A program made the translations under genes and the position numbers. A DNA stretch of 64,000 nucleotides from the NCBI GenBank assembly GCA_020632575.1, contig JACKFH010000020.1, positions 1 to 64,000 on the forward strand, in the 5' to 3' direction. The stretch's first letter is position 1; every line of letters begins with the position of its first letter. Shown here piece by piece: positions 25,101 through 33,688 of the stretch. The DNA comes from Candidatus Omnitrophota bacterium. GTDB taxonomy: Bacteria; Hinthialibacterota; Hinthialibacteria; OLB16. The notes under the pieces were generated by a model, which was given only the letters and a program-made list of their open reading frames with translations, searched no databases and was not told the origin of the DNA.

Positions 25101-25589
25101 CAATAACTCATAGAGACCCATCGCAAGTCCATAAGTGAGGTCCGTACCGATCGGCGGAAAACTGGGGTTGAACTCTTGTCCGATTGTCACCCCATCGGGC
25201 ATCACCAGAGCGAGATACTCTCCTTCGCTTTTCAATTTAAAATTCGTATGGAGTTCATTCCCCGGTGTCGCACGATTCTTGTCCGACGTGAAGACAACAA
25301 GATAGGAATCAGCCGCGATCGTTTCGGCGGGAAATCGCCATTTCACTAGATCCACTTGGCTATCGGTCATAAACCATCCGTCCAGATCGATGGATCCCGG
25401 GCCGGGATTATAGATCTCCACCCAATCAGGGTAGTCTCCATCCTCATCGGCTAGGGTCGCGGAGTTGGAAGCCATAATCTCATTGATCACGGGCGTCGAT
25501 GCCTGAACATCGGGGTAACGGCAAGTAACCGCGAGAGCAATCGATATTGACAGAAGAGCAAGTGGGGAATAGTGCAATCGAATATTCAT
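22149..25589 (-). CDS. secreted lamin-tail/CotH-kinase protein with WFLY tail
   Basis: The 1146-residue protein has a signal peptide (about 1-30) and a lamin-tail domain (about 35-130, with DWVEIYNPG). A chitobiase C-terminal-like domain (about 180-270, AVIRYTTDGTVPS) precedes a CotH kinase domain (about 290-680). The latter shows NEIAFKWFRD, YKGLFVLREKI and the catalytic-type motif PPWDFDRSF. A second chitobiase-like segment, a beta jelly-roll and another lamin-tail domain (about 975-1085) follow, and the protein ends in SSVSNWFLY. CotH proteins are atypical protein kinases. This one is exported, so its substrates would be secreted proteins. It is the last gene of the GH38-lacI-sulfatase-symporter operon, 65 bases after the symporter. 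Confidence 0.85.
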   Translation of the reverse strand: MNIRLHYSPLALLSISIALAVTCRYPDVQASTPVINEIMASNSATLADEDGDYPDWVEIYNPGPGSIDLDGWFMTDSQVDLVKWRFPAETIAADSYLVVFTSDKNRATPGNELHTNFKLKSEGEYLALVMPDGVTIGQEFNPSFPPIGTDLTYGLAMGLYELLETPTPGAANSAGIGPFLGVVARPDVSVKGGCYVDAVDVILTCETAGAVIRYTTDGTVPSLVNGTDYSSPIHIESLTTLLATGFRTDYEPSDTRIETYVFIDPSVASFNSNLPIIVLDTLGEDLPNLNDDPDLDPYIDCRIVIIDTDAQSGRAEITGPEHFEGWGEIRRRGESTYGQGHYALEIQDEHRQDNETPLLGMPAESDWIVSFDVIDYSLLKNEIAFKWFRDMGHYAPRQRYAEVYLNTDGGDIAPNDYKGLFVLREKIKRDNNRVDVAKLDPTDNQKPEISGGYIIKSDKLDPGDTLLDGLETGPYGIHTAGAGKPILAEPSPSDVTDQQIDWIESHINEFHAVLWQNTGSAYYPGAGPKYSDYVDVESWIDHGFVEQIGLDNDAFWGSYFAHKDRNGKIHSGPPWDFDRSFHNNAGDYDKPYDIWKLNGEIFGKWHQRLQEYLEYKMALADRWFGHRENALNTARTLAYIDEKAALMSEAMSRPQTKFYPNPFPTEVDLFKTWIANRLDWLDGEIANRFAERPPIFNPPAGPVDPGESLEISKPSGVLGTIYYTLDGSDPRLQGGAINPNAITYDPSGGPITESIVQMSDSIWKYLYDGSDQGTAWRAYDFDDSSWGSGPSQLGFGEGDETTNIGPRVIGQRTAYFRHKFTVSQVSEIIDLSIDLVHDDGAVVYINGQEVDRIFMPDGPINFETRANIQGENSNTTFSGISPTFLNEGDNIVTVEIHQIADTSSDISFDLNLEATRPNADPQIVFTQNTIVRARTKNGNNWSAQNEKLFQIQTAQPGEIIISEFLANANGDDAGKEWFEIYNTTESGIDINGWEIRDNESDSHTIDNGGPLIIPGDSHAVLAESGDMNLNGGISPDYVYGTDITLGNGGDEIILINAGVVIHSIGYENYEASGITIVTPVTLAATPGRGIGMSEGYCEGPVTTWTYQTSAFGSNLDTGTPGSVNDGVSVCPAPNPGPSSVSNWFLY

Positions 25590-25654
25590 GATTTAAATGT
25601 TCAGTGAAATTCTTCCAATAATGGCTCTTGAACCGGTCATCGTTTTTGTGTCAG

Positions 25655-27643
25655 CTAATCGAGATTTAGGGTTTGACAGATTTCGTTCAGTCGATCGGGC
25701 TCCTGGATATAACGGAGCCATGTAACGTAGAGACCGAGAAGCGCCACGAGGGCGATCGCGACACAAACAAGGGCGGCTGTCCAGTTTTGGATGACCATCA
25801 GCATCGGCGCGAGAAAAATCATGATCTGAAACGTGAGTGCGAATGGAACGGCTGTCAGGTCGCGGCGGTGTTCGGCGCTTATCGCGTCGCGAATTCCCGG
25901 TTCGAGGCGTTTCTTAAGCGGACCCCAAAAACCGAAGGGCCGAGTTTTACAGTAGAATTCTTCGAGCACTTCATCGGAGGTGGGCGGGGTGAGCAGAGCT
26001 CCCGTCACGGACCCGACAAGACCCACGGAGCCGATGGTCAATAATTGCCAGTTGGAGGTCAGGTCGGGCCAGAGGGCTCGTTGTGCGAGGGCGGCAATCA
26101 AACCCGCTGTCATCCCGATTGCAAAACCCCCGCCGTTGAAGCGCCACCAGTAAAGTCGCAGGATCAGGGGTAACATCATTCCTCCGCCAAGTCCCATAAT
26201 GATCCAATCCCAGATGTCATTGATGCTTTTGATTGAGTAGGCAAAGAGAAACCCAATGCCCACTATCGCGGCGATGAAGATCCAGGTGGCGATGAGCATC
26301 TCTCTCATCCGAGCGTGGGGGCGCAGATGTTTCTGGTAGATATCGCGGACAAACATACCGGCAGTGGTGTTGACCGTCGTGTCGAACGTCGACATGGATG
26401 CCGCCAAAAGAGCGATCAGCAAAAGGCCGCGCAGACCAGTCGGAATATCGAAAAGGAGCACAGCGGGCATGATGCGTTCCGGATTGATGGAACCGTTGTA
26501 ACTGACGAGGAGGAGTTTTTGTTTCCAATCTTCCCCAAGGATCTGAGAGAGAGAGGTGATGAGCTCTTTCGGGTAAGCCGCGGCATTGTAAATGATCCCA
26601 GAAGTCACTGCTTGCCAGTTTTCTTCAGTGACATTCTGAACATTTGCTTTGATGGTGTCCGCCGCGGAAACTATAGCGCTATGCTCTGGGAAGAGACTGC
26701 CAACAAGATAGATGCCGAGGACGGCGATCCCCATCATCATGGGCCAACGAACCGAGATGAGGCAGGTCCAAAGGAATGAAAGTTTGGCGCATTCCGCGTC
26801 GTTCTTTGCTCCAAAATATTTCGGGTCATCGCCGGTCCCCATTCCGAAAAAGATGTTTCTCATGAGATAAATCGAAGCAAACAGAATCAACGATTCATAA
26901 GCCTCATATCCGACAGGCATGTAGGTGTGCCAATGTGGGGCGGCCTCTAACCATTGTGAGTTTCCGGTGACTCGCTCCGCAACCGCCGCCAAACTGGTCC
27001 CATCTTCGATGCGATTGACGGCCAATGCGGTGATGATGATCACTGCGATGATGATGATGGCCGATTGAATAAAATCGGTGAGAACGACCCCATAGAAACC
27101 CGAAAACATGGTGTATATGGAAGCGACGAATACGAGCATGAAGGCGCATTGAGGAGGCGTGAAAGGAAGGAACATGGAAAGGAAGAGACCGACGCCGACA
27201 ATGAGGTATGCCAACATGCCAATGGTCATGATGATGGCGGAAATGGCTTTTACCAGTTGCGCAAAACGTCCACCGGGACCGTCACCGAAGCGGAAAATCA
27301 TCCACTCGGCGCCCGTAAGGCAGCCGGAGCGACGGTGCCACTTTCCGGTCCACAGCATCATGGTCACTAGGACTAGAACAGCGCCGCCTCGGAACTCGAT
27401 GAAGAGACCTCGGGGTCCGAGCATGTAAAGGAAGGAGACGATTACCATGGTGCCGGCTACATCCAGGAAAGAAGCCATGCCGGAAACGCCTAGCACCCAC
27501 CAGGGCAGGTTCCGACCGCCAACAATGTAGTCCTCAAGACTTTCCGACGCCTTCTTCTTGAGCCAAAAACCTAATCCGAGTAGAAGAAAAAGGTAGAGGC
27601 CAATGATGAGATAATCGAAGTGATTCAGGTAATCAGTAGCCAT
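25655..27643 (-). CDS. sodium:solute symporter (SSS family)
   Basis: The 662-residue protein has about 13-14 membrane helices in the LeuT/SSS fold. The SSS markers EDYIVGGRNLPWWVLGVSGMA near the N-terminus, FSGFYGVVLTDFIQSA in helix 5-6 and AASMSTFDTTVNTTAGMFVRD in helix 8-9 region are present. A C-terminal extension with additional helices is typical of the larger bacterial members. Such carriers move sugars, sugar acids or amino acids with sodium. Between a sulfatase and a CotH protein and under the LacI regulator, uptake of the glycan product is the likely role; the substrate is not determinable from sequence. Confidence 0.9.
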   Translation of the reverse strand: MATDYLNHFDYLIIGLYLFLLLGLGFWLKKKASESLEDYIVGGRNLPWWVLGVSGMASFLDVAGTMVIVSFLYMLGPRGLFIEFRGGAVLVLVTMMLWTGKWHRRSGCLTGAEWMIFRFGDGPGGRFAQLVKAISAIIMTIGMLAYLIVGVGLFLSMFLPFTPPQCAFMLVFVASIYTMFSGFYGVVLTDFIQSAIIIIAVIIITALAVNRIEDGTSLAAVAERVTGNSQWLEAAPHWHTYMPVGYEAYESLILFASIYLMRNIFFGMGTGDDPKYFGAKNDAECAKLSFLWTCLISVRWPMMMGIAVLGIYLVGSLFPEHSAIVSAADTIKANVQNVTEENWQAVTSGIIYNAAAYPKELITSLSQILGEDWKQKLLLVSYNGSINPERIMPAVLLFDIPTGLRGLLLIALLAASMSTFDTTVNTTAGMFVRDIYQKHLRPHARMREMLIATWIFIAAIVGIGFLFAYSIKSINDIWDWIIMGLGGGMMLPLILRLYWWRFNGGGFAIGMTAGLIAALAQRALWPDLTSNWQLLTIGSVGLVGSVTGALLTPPTSDEVLEEFYCKTRPFGFWGPLKKRLEPGIRDAISAEHRRDLTAVPFALTFQIMIFLAPMLMVIQNWTAALVCVAIALVALLGLYVTWLRYIQEPDRLNEICQTLNLD

Positions 27644-27720
27644 GGATTCTGTGTTTTAATCAAAGTCGACCACTTTATTGGGCATTGGATCGGCACTTCC
27701 ATCCTCGTGCCGGAATATGA

Positions 27721-29349
27721 TTAGGCCACTGGCCGCAATTTGATGCTCTTCAAATTCGGGTCTTCCACTTTCGCCATCCAGTCAACAAGCATCGACTTGA
27801 GTCGTTCTGCTTGGGTTTTGTATTCAAGTCGTTTCGGGTTGCGACCAATGAGGTTGTCGATTTCGAGCGGATCTGATTCCAAGTCGTAGAGTCCGTCGAG
27901 CGATGGCATGTCCGCAGTGCGGCCAAACATGAGTTTCCAACGGCCATCGTAGACCATGTAGCCGGGAACCGCGCTTTGCTCCCACTCGCCAATCACATAA
28001 TCGCGAGTCGCTTTTGGATCATCCACCAAGGAGCGCAAACTCTCTCCGTCAGTGGAGACAGGTGGCGCCTCCAGGTAATCAAGGATAGTGGCGTGCAAGT
28101 CAAGCAAACTGACCGGAGTATCAACGACACGTCCCGCGGGGATTTTGCCAGGCAGCCTCATGAGAAGTGGAATATGGGCCGACTCCTCATAGAACATGTT
28201 CTTCTCACGAAAGCCATGGGCTCCCAACATTTCACCGTGATCCGAGGTGAATATAACCAAGGTGTTGTCCGCCTCACCGATGGCCTCGAGTTTTTGGAGA
28301 ATCTTGCCAATCCAATCATCGATCTCTCGAATCAGTCCGAAATAGTTTGACATCATATAACGAATTAATTTGGGATCGCTGTATTCGGGCGCCTGGTGAT
28401 GTTTCGCTGAATCCTTGTAGGGAGAGTTCTCTTTAGAATCATTGAGGCTCTTCGATGGTCGCATCTCCTCCAATGGGTGCATCCCGTGGTAGGGCTTTGT
28501 GGGCGTCATCGGCGCATGGGGCAGATGAAAACTGCAAGTAATGGAGAAAGGTTTTCCTTTGGCTCGCTCTAGCGCATCGATCGTTTCCTTCGCTTGTTGC
28601 GCGGTGATGGAGAACTCCGCAGGGATATCCAGACGTCCATGGATATCCGGTTGAATGGGTTTGACCCTCTCACCCTTGGAATTCAAATAATATTCGGAAG
28701 GGGCCATGCCGTGACGCTTGTCGATGGGATCGGTCTTGTAAGGCCGAGCACTGTAAGTGTCGATCTGTTCACCCGGTTCGGCCTTCCTTCGGGGCACTTG
28801 ATTCCGCTCTAAGAAATCCAAAAAATGCGTGCGCATCCCGGGCCCGAGAACTGTCCGCCCTTGTCCCGCAACAGTGACAGGATTCTTGTAGCATTTTGCT
28901 CGCATCTCGGGCGTGTGCCACTTCCCGAAAAACTCGGCATGGTAGCCATGGTCGCTGAGGATTTCGTCATACGTGCGCAAATCACGGATCGGCGAGTTGG
29001 GTCCATGGGCAACGTCGTAAGCCTCTCGGTTGGAGGGGGTCGCCGTGTGCGAAAAGGCGCATCCGGTCAACAAACTTGTTCGAGCCGGACCACAGACGGC
29101 GCAATGGGTGTAGGCTTTGGTAAATCGAACGCCTTCCTTTGCAATACGATCCATGTTTGGGGTCTGAAGCGGGGAGGAGCCGGCGCAACTCATGGCATCG
29201 AAACGCTGCTGGTCCGTGATGATGAAAAGCAGATTGGTTTTCCTGCCAGCCGGATTCGATAAAGCGGCGGTCGAAGAAAGGAGAGATGCACCCAGGCCGG
29301 CGCCGACGCTGTGTCGAATGAAGTTCCTACGATTGAGTTTGTCGGTCAT
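27721..29349 (-). CDS. Tat-exported type I sulfatase
   Basis: The 542-residue protein carries a twin-arginine leader (LNRRNF, residues 5-10, followed by a hydrophobic stretch). It has the sulfatase motif Cys86-Gly-Pro-Ala-Arg90, where Cys86 is normally converted to formylglycine. Metal-binding Asp46 lies in TDQQRFD and the second metal motif is TSDHGEMLGAHG. It hydrolyses sulfate esters, probably on a sulfated glycan. I chose the ATG at 29349: AAGGA lies just upstream and the Tat leader begins there, while the longer start at 29448 would run into lacI. A sulfatase-maturing enzyme is not visible in this window. Confidence 0.9.
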   Translation of the reverse strand: MTDKLNRRNFIRHSVGAGLGASLLSSTAALSNPAGRKTNLLFIITDQQRFDAMSCAGSSPLQTPNMDRIAKEGVRFTKAYTHCAVCGPARTSLLTGCAFSHTATPSNREAYDVAHGPNSPIRDLRTYDEILSDHGYHAEFFGKWHTPEMRAKCYKNPVTVAGQGRTVLGPGMRTHFLDFLERNQVPRRKAEPGEQIDTYSARPYKTDPIDKRHGMAPSEYYLNSKGERVKPIQPDIHGRLDIPAEFSITAQQAKETIDALERAKGKPFSITCSFHLPHAPMTPTKPYHGMHPLEEMRPSKSLNDSKENSPYKDSAKHHQAPEYSDPKLIRYMMSNYFGLIREIDDWIGKILQKLEAIGEADNTLVIFTSDHGEMLGAHGFREKNMFYEESAHIPLLMRLPGKIPAGRVVDTPVSLLDLHATILDYLEAPPVSTDGESLRSLVDDPKATRDYVIGEWEQSAVPGYMVYDGRWKLMFGRTADMPSLDGLYDLESDPLEIDNLIGRNPKRLEYKTQAERLKSMLVDWMAKVEDPNLKSIKLRPVA

Positions 29350-29410
29350 TCCATCCTTGCCTCTTCGATTATTACCGTGTTTTGTATGGATGCACTTTGG
29401 AACCGTGATT

Positions 29411-30436
29411 TCATTTTTGCTCGGGTCGTGGAGGTCCTGAAGATTCACGGCGGATGAAGGTTTGTGGAATGTGATGACCGATTGGCGGCGCCTCGGGATC
29501 CTTGATCCGCTCTCTCAATGTTTCGAAAGCCAGCCGCGCCACCTCAGCATTGTTCGGCACGCTTGTGGTCAAAGAGGGACGAATGAGTTCTGTCCAGAAA
29601 TCGTCCTCAAAACTGACCATGGAAACGTCACGCGGGATTTCTATACCGACTTCTTCAAGAGGGCGATAGAGCCTCAACGCAACACCATTGTTCATGGTTA
29701 TGAGTGCAGTCGGTGCATCAGGATACTTGAACCACGAACAGACTTCCGGGATCCAATCTTCTTTCTCCCCATCCGCCCTGCGCAGTATTTTTGCAGCCTC
29801 TGGCGATTCCCGTTCCAGAACGCGTGTGACGCCTTCAAGTCGCTGCTCCGTACAACGGTTTCCTGGAAGCACTCCCACCACGCCAATCCGGCGATGTCCC
29901 AATTCAAGGAGATGTCGCGCAAGCACGCCGGATGATTCAATTTCTTCACTTGTCACATAGTCGAAGTTATAGCCTCCGCTTTCACCCAATAGAACGAATG
30001 GCACTTTTCGGAGTTGCAGGTCGAGGAAATGACGATGTCCAGCAGAACTATGATCGTCGGCGACCGGAAAGATGAGAAGACCATCGGCCCGATGTTCCAA
30101 CATCGCTTTGATATGTTGTTTCTCGAGTTTAACATTCTCCTCGGAGTCCGCGATAAGCACCTGATAACCTTGGGCGCGACAGGAAGATTCGATACGGTGG
30201 AAAAAATCGATATAAGCCGGATTGCTGAGAGATGACACGATGTAGCCCAGCATGTGTTGCTTTTTCATCACGAGATTGCGGGCCAAAATGTTCGGACTAT
30301 AACCAAACTGTTCTGCAAGTTTTTTTATGTCGGCTCGTCGCTTTTCACTTACGCCCGGTTTGTTGTTAAGGACGCGGGAGACGGTGGCCACCGAAGTATT
30401 CGCAATTCGCGCAAGTTCTTCTATTGTTATGGACAA
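29411..30436 (-). CDS. LacI-family transcriptional regulator
   Basis: The 341-residue protein has a LacI HTH at residues 1-55 (ITIEELARIANTSVATVSRVLNN, hinge near SPNILARNL). A periplasmic-binding-protein-like effector domain follows, with GHRRIGVVG and DDFWTELIRPSLTTS. LacI proteins bind palindromic operators with central CG and release on binding a sugar. The gene lies inside the GH38 operon, 19 bases after the hydrolase. GTAAA-SS-TTTRC boxes resembling LacI operators lie in front of this operon and of related surface-protein genes, so it likely controls them and itself. Confidence 0.93.
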   Translation of the reverse strand: MSITIEELARIANTSVATVSRVLNNKPGVSEKRRADIKKLAEQFGYSPNILARNLVMKKQHMLGYIVSSLSNPAYIDFFHRIESSCRAQGYQVLIADSEENVKLEKQHIKAMLEHRADGLLIFPVADDHSSAGHRHFLDLQLRKVPFVLLGESGGYNFDYVTSEEIESSGVLARHLLELGHRRIGVVGVLPGNRCTEQRLEGVTRVLERESPEAAKILRRADGEKEDWIPEVCSWFKYPDAPTALITMNNGVALRLYRPLEEVGIEIPRDVSMVSFEDDFWTELIRPSLTTSVPNNAEVARLAFETLRERIKDPEAPPIGHHIPQTFIRRESSGPPRPEQK

Positions 30437-30455
30437 AGCTTTCCTCCAGATAAGG

Positions 30456-33275
30456 TCATAATGTCAGACGCAATGTTGAGATCTTGTTGGGACCCACATC
30501 AAGGGGAATTTCACCACCCTCGATTTCAATTTTACTCTCCAACTTTTCGTTTAAGTTAATCAATTCCGCTTTGGAAAACACCGCCTTCATCCGCAGTCTT
30601 CCAACGATCGATTGATTGGTAGGATTAAAAACCCTGGCGACTATGGCGGGGCCATCTTCTTCCTGTTTTAGGGCGCTTAGAACGAGTTCAGTCGGTTCAA
30701 TTTCTAATAAACTCTCAACCAACCCTAAGGAACCTCCCTCGCCCCGACCACACTGAATGGGGCGCACCGGAACGTTGAATCGTTGCGACTCCACAAAAAC
30801 TCCACCTTCGTTCCAGTCTCCCGAATGAGGATATAGCGAAAAACGAAAGTCTTGCGGGCCCTGGCATTGCCCCCCCTTTTGCTTTGGATATTCCACTCCA
30901 CGCGTATTTCCACTGCAAATCCAGTTCCGGACCGAACGTAGTAGTGTTATCGCTATCGTGCGTTGAGGGTTATCCATCACCTCAAACTCGCACAGACCGT
31001 CATTGATGACGGCTAACCCATGATCACCATCCGACACATCCACGAAGGATTGCATGGGTAATGTCTGCATGTTTTCCCAGTACCGGCCTTCGCCGAGGAA
31101 TTTTTCTCGAGGCGAGATGGGACGCTCGTCGACACAGAAGTGGCCTTCGGCGCAGGAATGGGTGGCGAGTGAGATTCCAGAAGGAAAGAGCGCACGCAAC
31201 CGGTGGTCTTCGATGTTATTATTGAATTGGACCCTGAGTTCAACCGATTTCGCGCCTTTTCGCAAAGTCATGTAAGACCGAATCAGCAGATCACGGTTCG
31301 CATCGTCACGGGCCGATTTGTCCTTCAGCGCCCGCGCCGGCAGGGTCATCGTGACTTCCGAAACGAATGTCGTTGACAAAGGACCATGCTCCTCAATCCA
31401 AGTTCGGACAGGACAGGTCTTGCTTTGGAATGTCTGGTTATTGAGGGGTTCTTGACGCACCCAATAGGTGCCCACGTCGCCACTATCCTCGTAAGAGAGC
31501 TGGTTCGGATATTCCCGGTTTGTGATCTTATTCAGAAGGTTGAACGTTCCATCAGCGTTCAGCGAAAATCTGAGAAACTCGTTTTCCATGACATCCGGCC
31601 CCTTCAGGAGGCTGCCCTCGATGGCTTCTGGCAAAGGCCATATGTCCAGTTTTTTTTCCTTCCGCGGGCACTTGCCAATACGGAGCGTTTTAAATCCTCC
31701 GGCAGGGACCTCGCCTGTTTCGAGAAAGAAAGTATGACGGGTGGAGGCGAATGCACGGGGCCGAGCATTTTTATCACATTCCATTGGCATTGCCTCTTCA
31801 ATCGAAAGGCGCTGAACAGGCATCCGTCGACCATTCTCTTCAACCGTGATAGCCGTGATTTCTTGTTCCGCTGGGGTGTCGGCAATCACCTTAATGATTT
31901 CCGACCGCGGGAAGGGCAAGGGATTGAATAGGACCAGGAAAACGTCTTCGGGGGAAGTCTCGCCAAAGTCGATCATTTTTAGGAATTCCACTGTGGCTGC
32001 ATTCTCAACCACCTTGCTCAGTTCCTCTGCCTGATCGAGACGGTACATGACATCGTTCGCGGTCTTATCCTGGGTTACACCGTTGATCGAGTCGTGCGGT
32101 TGGGACTTGAGGAGATAGTCCCAGGCCAAATCGAGGTAGGCTCTGGGATAAGGCGCTCCTTGCGAATAAGCCAGGGCCGCAAGAGGTTCCGCCCGCTGAA
32201 TCAAGCGATGCTGAACACGGCGATTTTTGTGCTTGATATAGGAGCGGGTGGCTAAGGCGTTGCAGGTTGTTTTCTCCACGGGGCCATCCCGCAGCTCGCC
32301 CTTCACCACCTTCAAATCATTGATGTTGACACCTTCTTTAAGAGCCTCCATAAACTCGGGCAATGAGCTATGCCTGAATTGACGAGATTCGTCGAGGCGA
32401 TTGGCTTCTTCAATGATTTTCAAGACTGTGGGCTGTGGATAAATGAAGTCGCAACCGTCACCCATGAATCGATGGCTGGGAACAAGCGTCTCCTCTGTCG
32501 TATCCCAAGCATCCTCGAGAGCCTTCCTGAGCTTTTCCGCGTGGAATCCGTCACATGAATCGACACGAAAGTAGTCCAATTCCTGGCCTTCTTCATCTGC
32601 GGGTCGATAGGGCAGACCGCCCAGGTTCCACCGAAATGTCCAGTCATTGGGGACAATGTCCTCGCCAAAACAGACTGGAATAACACAAGTGAAGAAAAAG
32701 TTTTGACGGCCGAACATAATGCCCAACCGCGTCGTCAGTGCTTGGGTTCCATCCGGCGCTTCCCACAAAAATTCAGAATGGGGGGCCCGCTCGGAGTTTA
32801 CCGTTTTACCAAAGAGAATCGTGTCGATTCCGAACCCGGCGTAAATCTGTGGCAACTGTGCCGTTTGGCCCCATCCGAAAACGGTATATCCGACGGTGAG
32901 AGTTCCCCCGTAACTATTTGCGACTCGAATTCCCTTGAGCAGATTCCGGACGAGACATTCGCCACTAACCGGGTGTTCGTCCGGAAGCGTGTACCAGGGC
33001 CCAATAAAGAGTCGACCATCCCGTACAGCCGTTTCGATCCGTGTGCGGTTTTCAGGTCGAATTTGCAGGTAATCCTCAATTGGCACCGCTTGGCCATCCA
33101 TGAGGAAGGCGCGATAGGACGGATCGCGGTCGAATATTTCCAGAAGCATATCCAGACACCCCACCAGCATTTCACGTGTCTGCCAAATTGGATACCGCCA
33201 TTCCCTGTCCCAGTGAGTGTGTGTGATGACATGTGCAGTTTGGGTTGTGGTCGATTCGAGCATGCGATTTTCCAT
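30456..33275 (-). CDS. glycoside hydrolase family 38 protein (alpha-mannosidase-like) with altered nucleophile site
   Basis: The roughly 939-residue protein matches GH38 along its length: zinc motif HTHWDREW (about 19-26), IGPWYT near 91, QPHDSING in the helical domain and a large C-terminal beta domain. Compared with E. coli MngB, whose GYLPDSFG motif holds the nucleophile and zinc-ligand aspartate, this protein has GYTVFGWG with Phe133 at the aspartate position. Classical mannosidase activity is therefore doubtful. I chose the ATG at 33275 over the TTG codon just before it; no clear Shine-Dalgarno is present at either. No signal peptide is seen. It is the first gene of the LacI-controlled operon. 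Confidence 0.85.
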   Translation of the reverse strand: MENRMLESTTTQTAHVITHTHWDREWRYPIWQTREMLVGCLDMLLEIFDRDPSYRAFLMDGQAVPIEDYLQIRPENRTRIETAVRDGRLFIGPWYTLPDEHPVSGECLVRNLLKGIRVANSYGGTLTVGYTVFGWGQTAQLPQIYAGFGIDTILFGKTVNSERAPHSEFLWEAPDGTQALTTRLGIMFGRQNFFFTCVIPVCFGEDIVPNDWTFRWNLGGLPYRPADEEGQELDYFRVDSCDGFHAEKLRKALEDAWDTTEETLVPSHRFMGDGCDFIYPQPTVLKIIEEANRLDESRQFRHSSLPEFMEALKEGVNINDLKVVKGELRDGPVEKTTCNALATRSYIKHKNRRVQHRLIQRAEPLAALAYSQGAPYPRAYLDLAWDYLLKSQPHDSINGVTQDKTANDVMYRLDQAEELSKVVENAATVEFLKMIDFGETSPEDVFLVLFNPLPFPRSEIIKVIADTPAEQEITAITVEENGRRMPVQRLSIEEAMPMECDKNARPRAFASTRHTFFLETGEVPAGGFKTLRIGKCPRKEKKLDIWPLPEAIEGSLLKGPDVMENEFLRFSLNADGTFNLLNKITNREYPNQLSYEDSGDVGTYWVRQEPLNNQTFQSKTCPVRTWIEEHGPLSTTFVSEVTMTLPARALKDKSARDDANRDLLIRSYMTLRKGAKSVELRVQFNNNIEDHRLRALFPSGISLATHSCAEGHFCVDERPISPREKFLGEGRYWENMQTLPMQSFVDVSDGDHGLAVINDGLCEFEVMDNPQRTIAITLLRSVRNWICSGNTRGVEYPKQKGGQCQGPQDFRFSLYPHSGDWNEGGVFVESQRFNVPVRPIQCGRGEGGSLGLVESLLEIEPTELVLSALKQEEDGPAIVARVFNPTNQSIVGRLRMKAVFSKAELINLNEKLESKIEIEGGEIPLDVGPNKISTLRLTL

Positions 33276-33309
33276 CAAAGTGGGGCGGTTATTAACGCAT
33301 CAAGAAGAG

Positions 33310-33345
33310 ATGATAGCATGAAAAATGAGTAACGCAAAGGTTTAC
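33310..33345 (-). promoter_or_regulatory. promoter and LacI-type operator of the GH38-lacI-sulfatase operon
   Basis: On the minus strand GTAAACCTTTGCGTT (33331-33345) overlaps the -35 box TTGCGT (33332-33337). TATCAT (33310-33315) follows at 16 bases. The box resembles four others upstream of surface-protein genes in this region (core GTAAA-SS-TTTRC). LacI binding over the -35 would repress the operon that includes lacI itself. Confidence 0.65.
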
Positions 33346-33444
33346 ATTCAGGATTCATAGATAGTCAATTTTCGTCTCTCTTGATCCACATTGCAAGCGT
33401 CTTATCGCTTAAAATCCATCTCTCCAAAATCCTAGATTTAAAGA

Positions 33445-33460
33445 GTAAACGTTTGCGTAC
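33445..33460. promoter_or_regulatory. second LacI-type box upstream of GH38
   Basis: GTAAACGTTTGCGTAC contains the core GTAAACGTTTGC and is an approximate palindrome with central CG, as preferred by LacI-family proteins. It lies about 100 bases upstream of the first box, allowing DNA looping between the two. Confidence 0.6.
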
Positions 33461-33628
33461 TTTCAGCGTTGAGGCAATTCCTGAATGGCTTGCATGAAAA
33501 TCAACTACCTTATCCCCTGTCTTGGGGAGATCATCAGAATTGCTCCGGGTTGATATCGAAACCATCTCAAGTTTTGGAGATGGGAGTGACATGCCCAAGC
33601 ACTAACTAGAACTTTCCCGGTAACCTCT

Positions 33629-33654
33629 CCCCCCCCTCGAATCGAGGGTGGGGG
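33629..33654. terminator. G/C hairpin downstream of the GH99-like gene
   Basis: CCCTCGA (33634-33640) pairs with TCGAGGG (33642-33648), extended by outer C5 and G5 with one bulged T. On the minus strand it follows the stop of the GH99-like gene by about 35 bases. No T-run follows, so it may be a terminator or an mRNA-end-protecting hairpin. A related hairpin lies at 35937-35963. Confidence 0.45.
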
Positions 33655-33688
33655 AATATCAATTGAGAGTTGTCCCACGCGCCACGGG

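Larger units (their letters stand above)
33276..33688. other. intergenic region with operators and hairpin
   Basis: This 413-base stretch holds the GH38 promoter/operator, a second LacI-type box at 33445-33460 (GTAAACGTTTGCGTAC), and the G/C hairpin at 33629-33654 close to the end of the GH99-like gene. I see no gene; short open frames here have no family features. Confidence 0.6.

Noticed and set aside
29350..29448. Upstream start for the sulfatase adding 33 residues
   Set aside because: It would overlap the end of lacI and put the Tat leader in the interior; the ATG at 29349 has AAGGA upstream.
33365..33598. 77-codon minus-strand frame upstream of GH38
   Set aside because: Lies across an operator and has no ribosome-binding site or family similarity.
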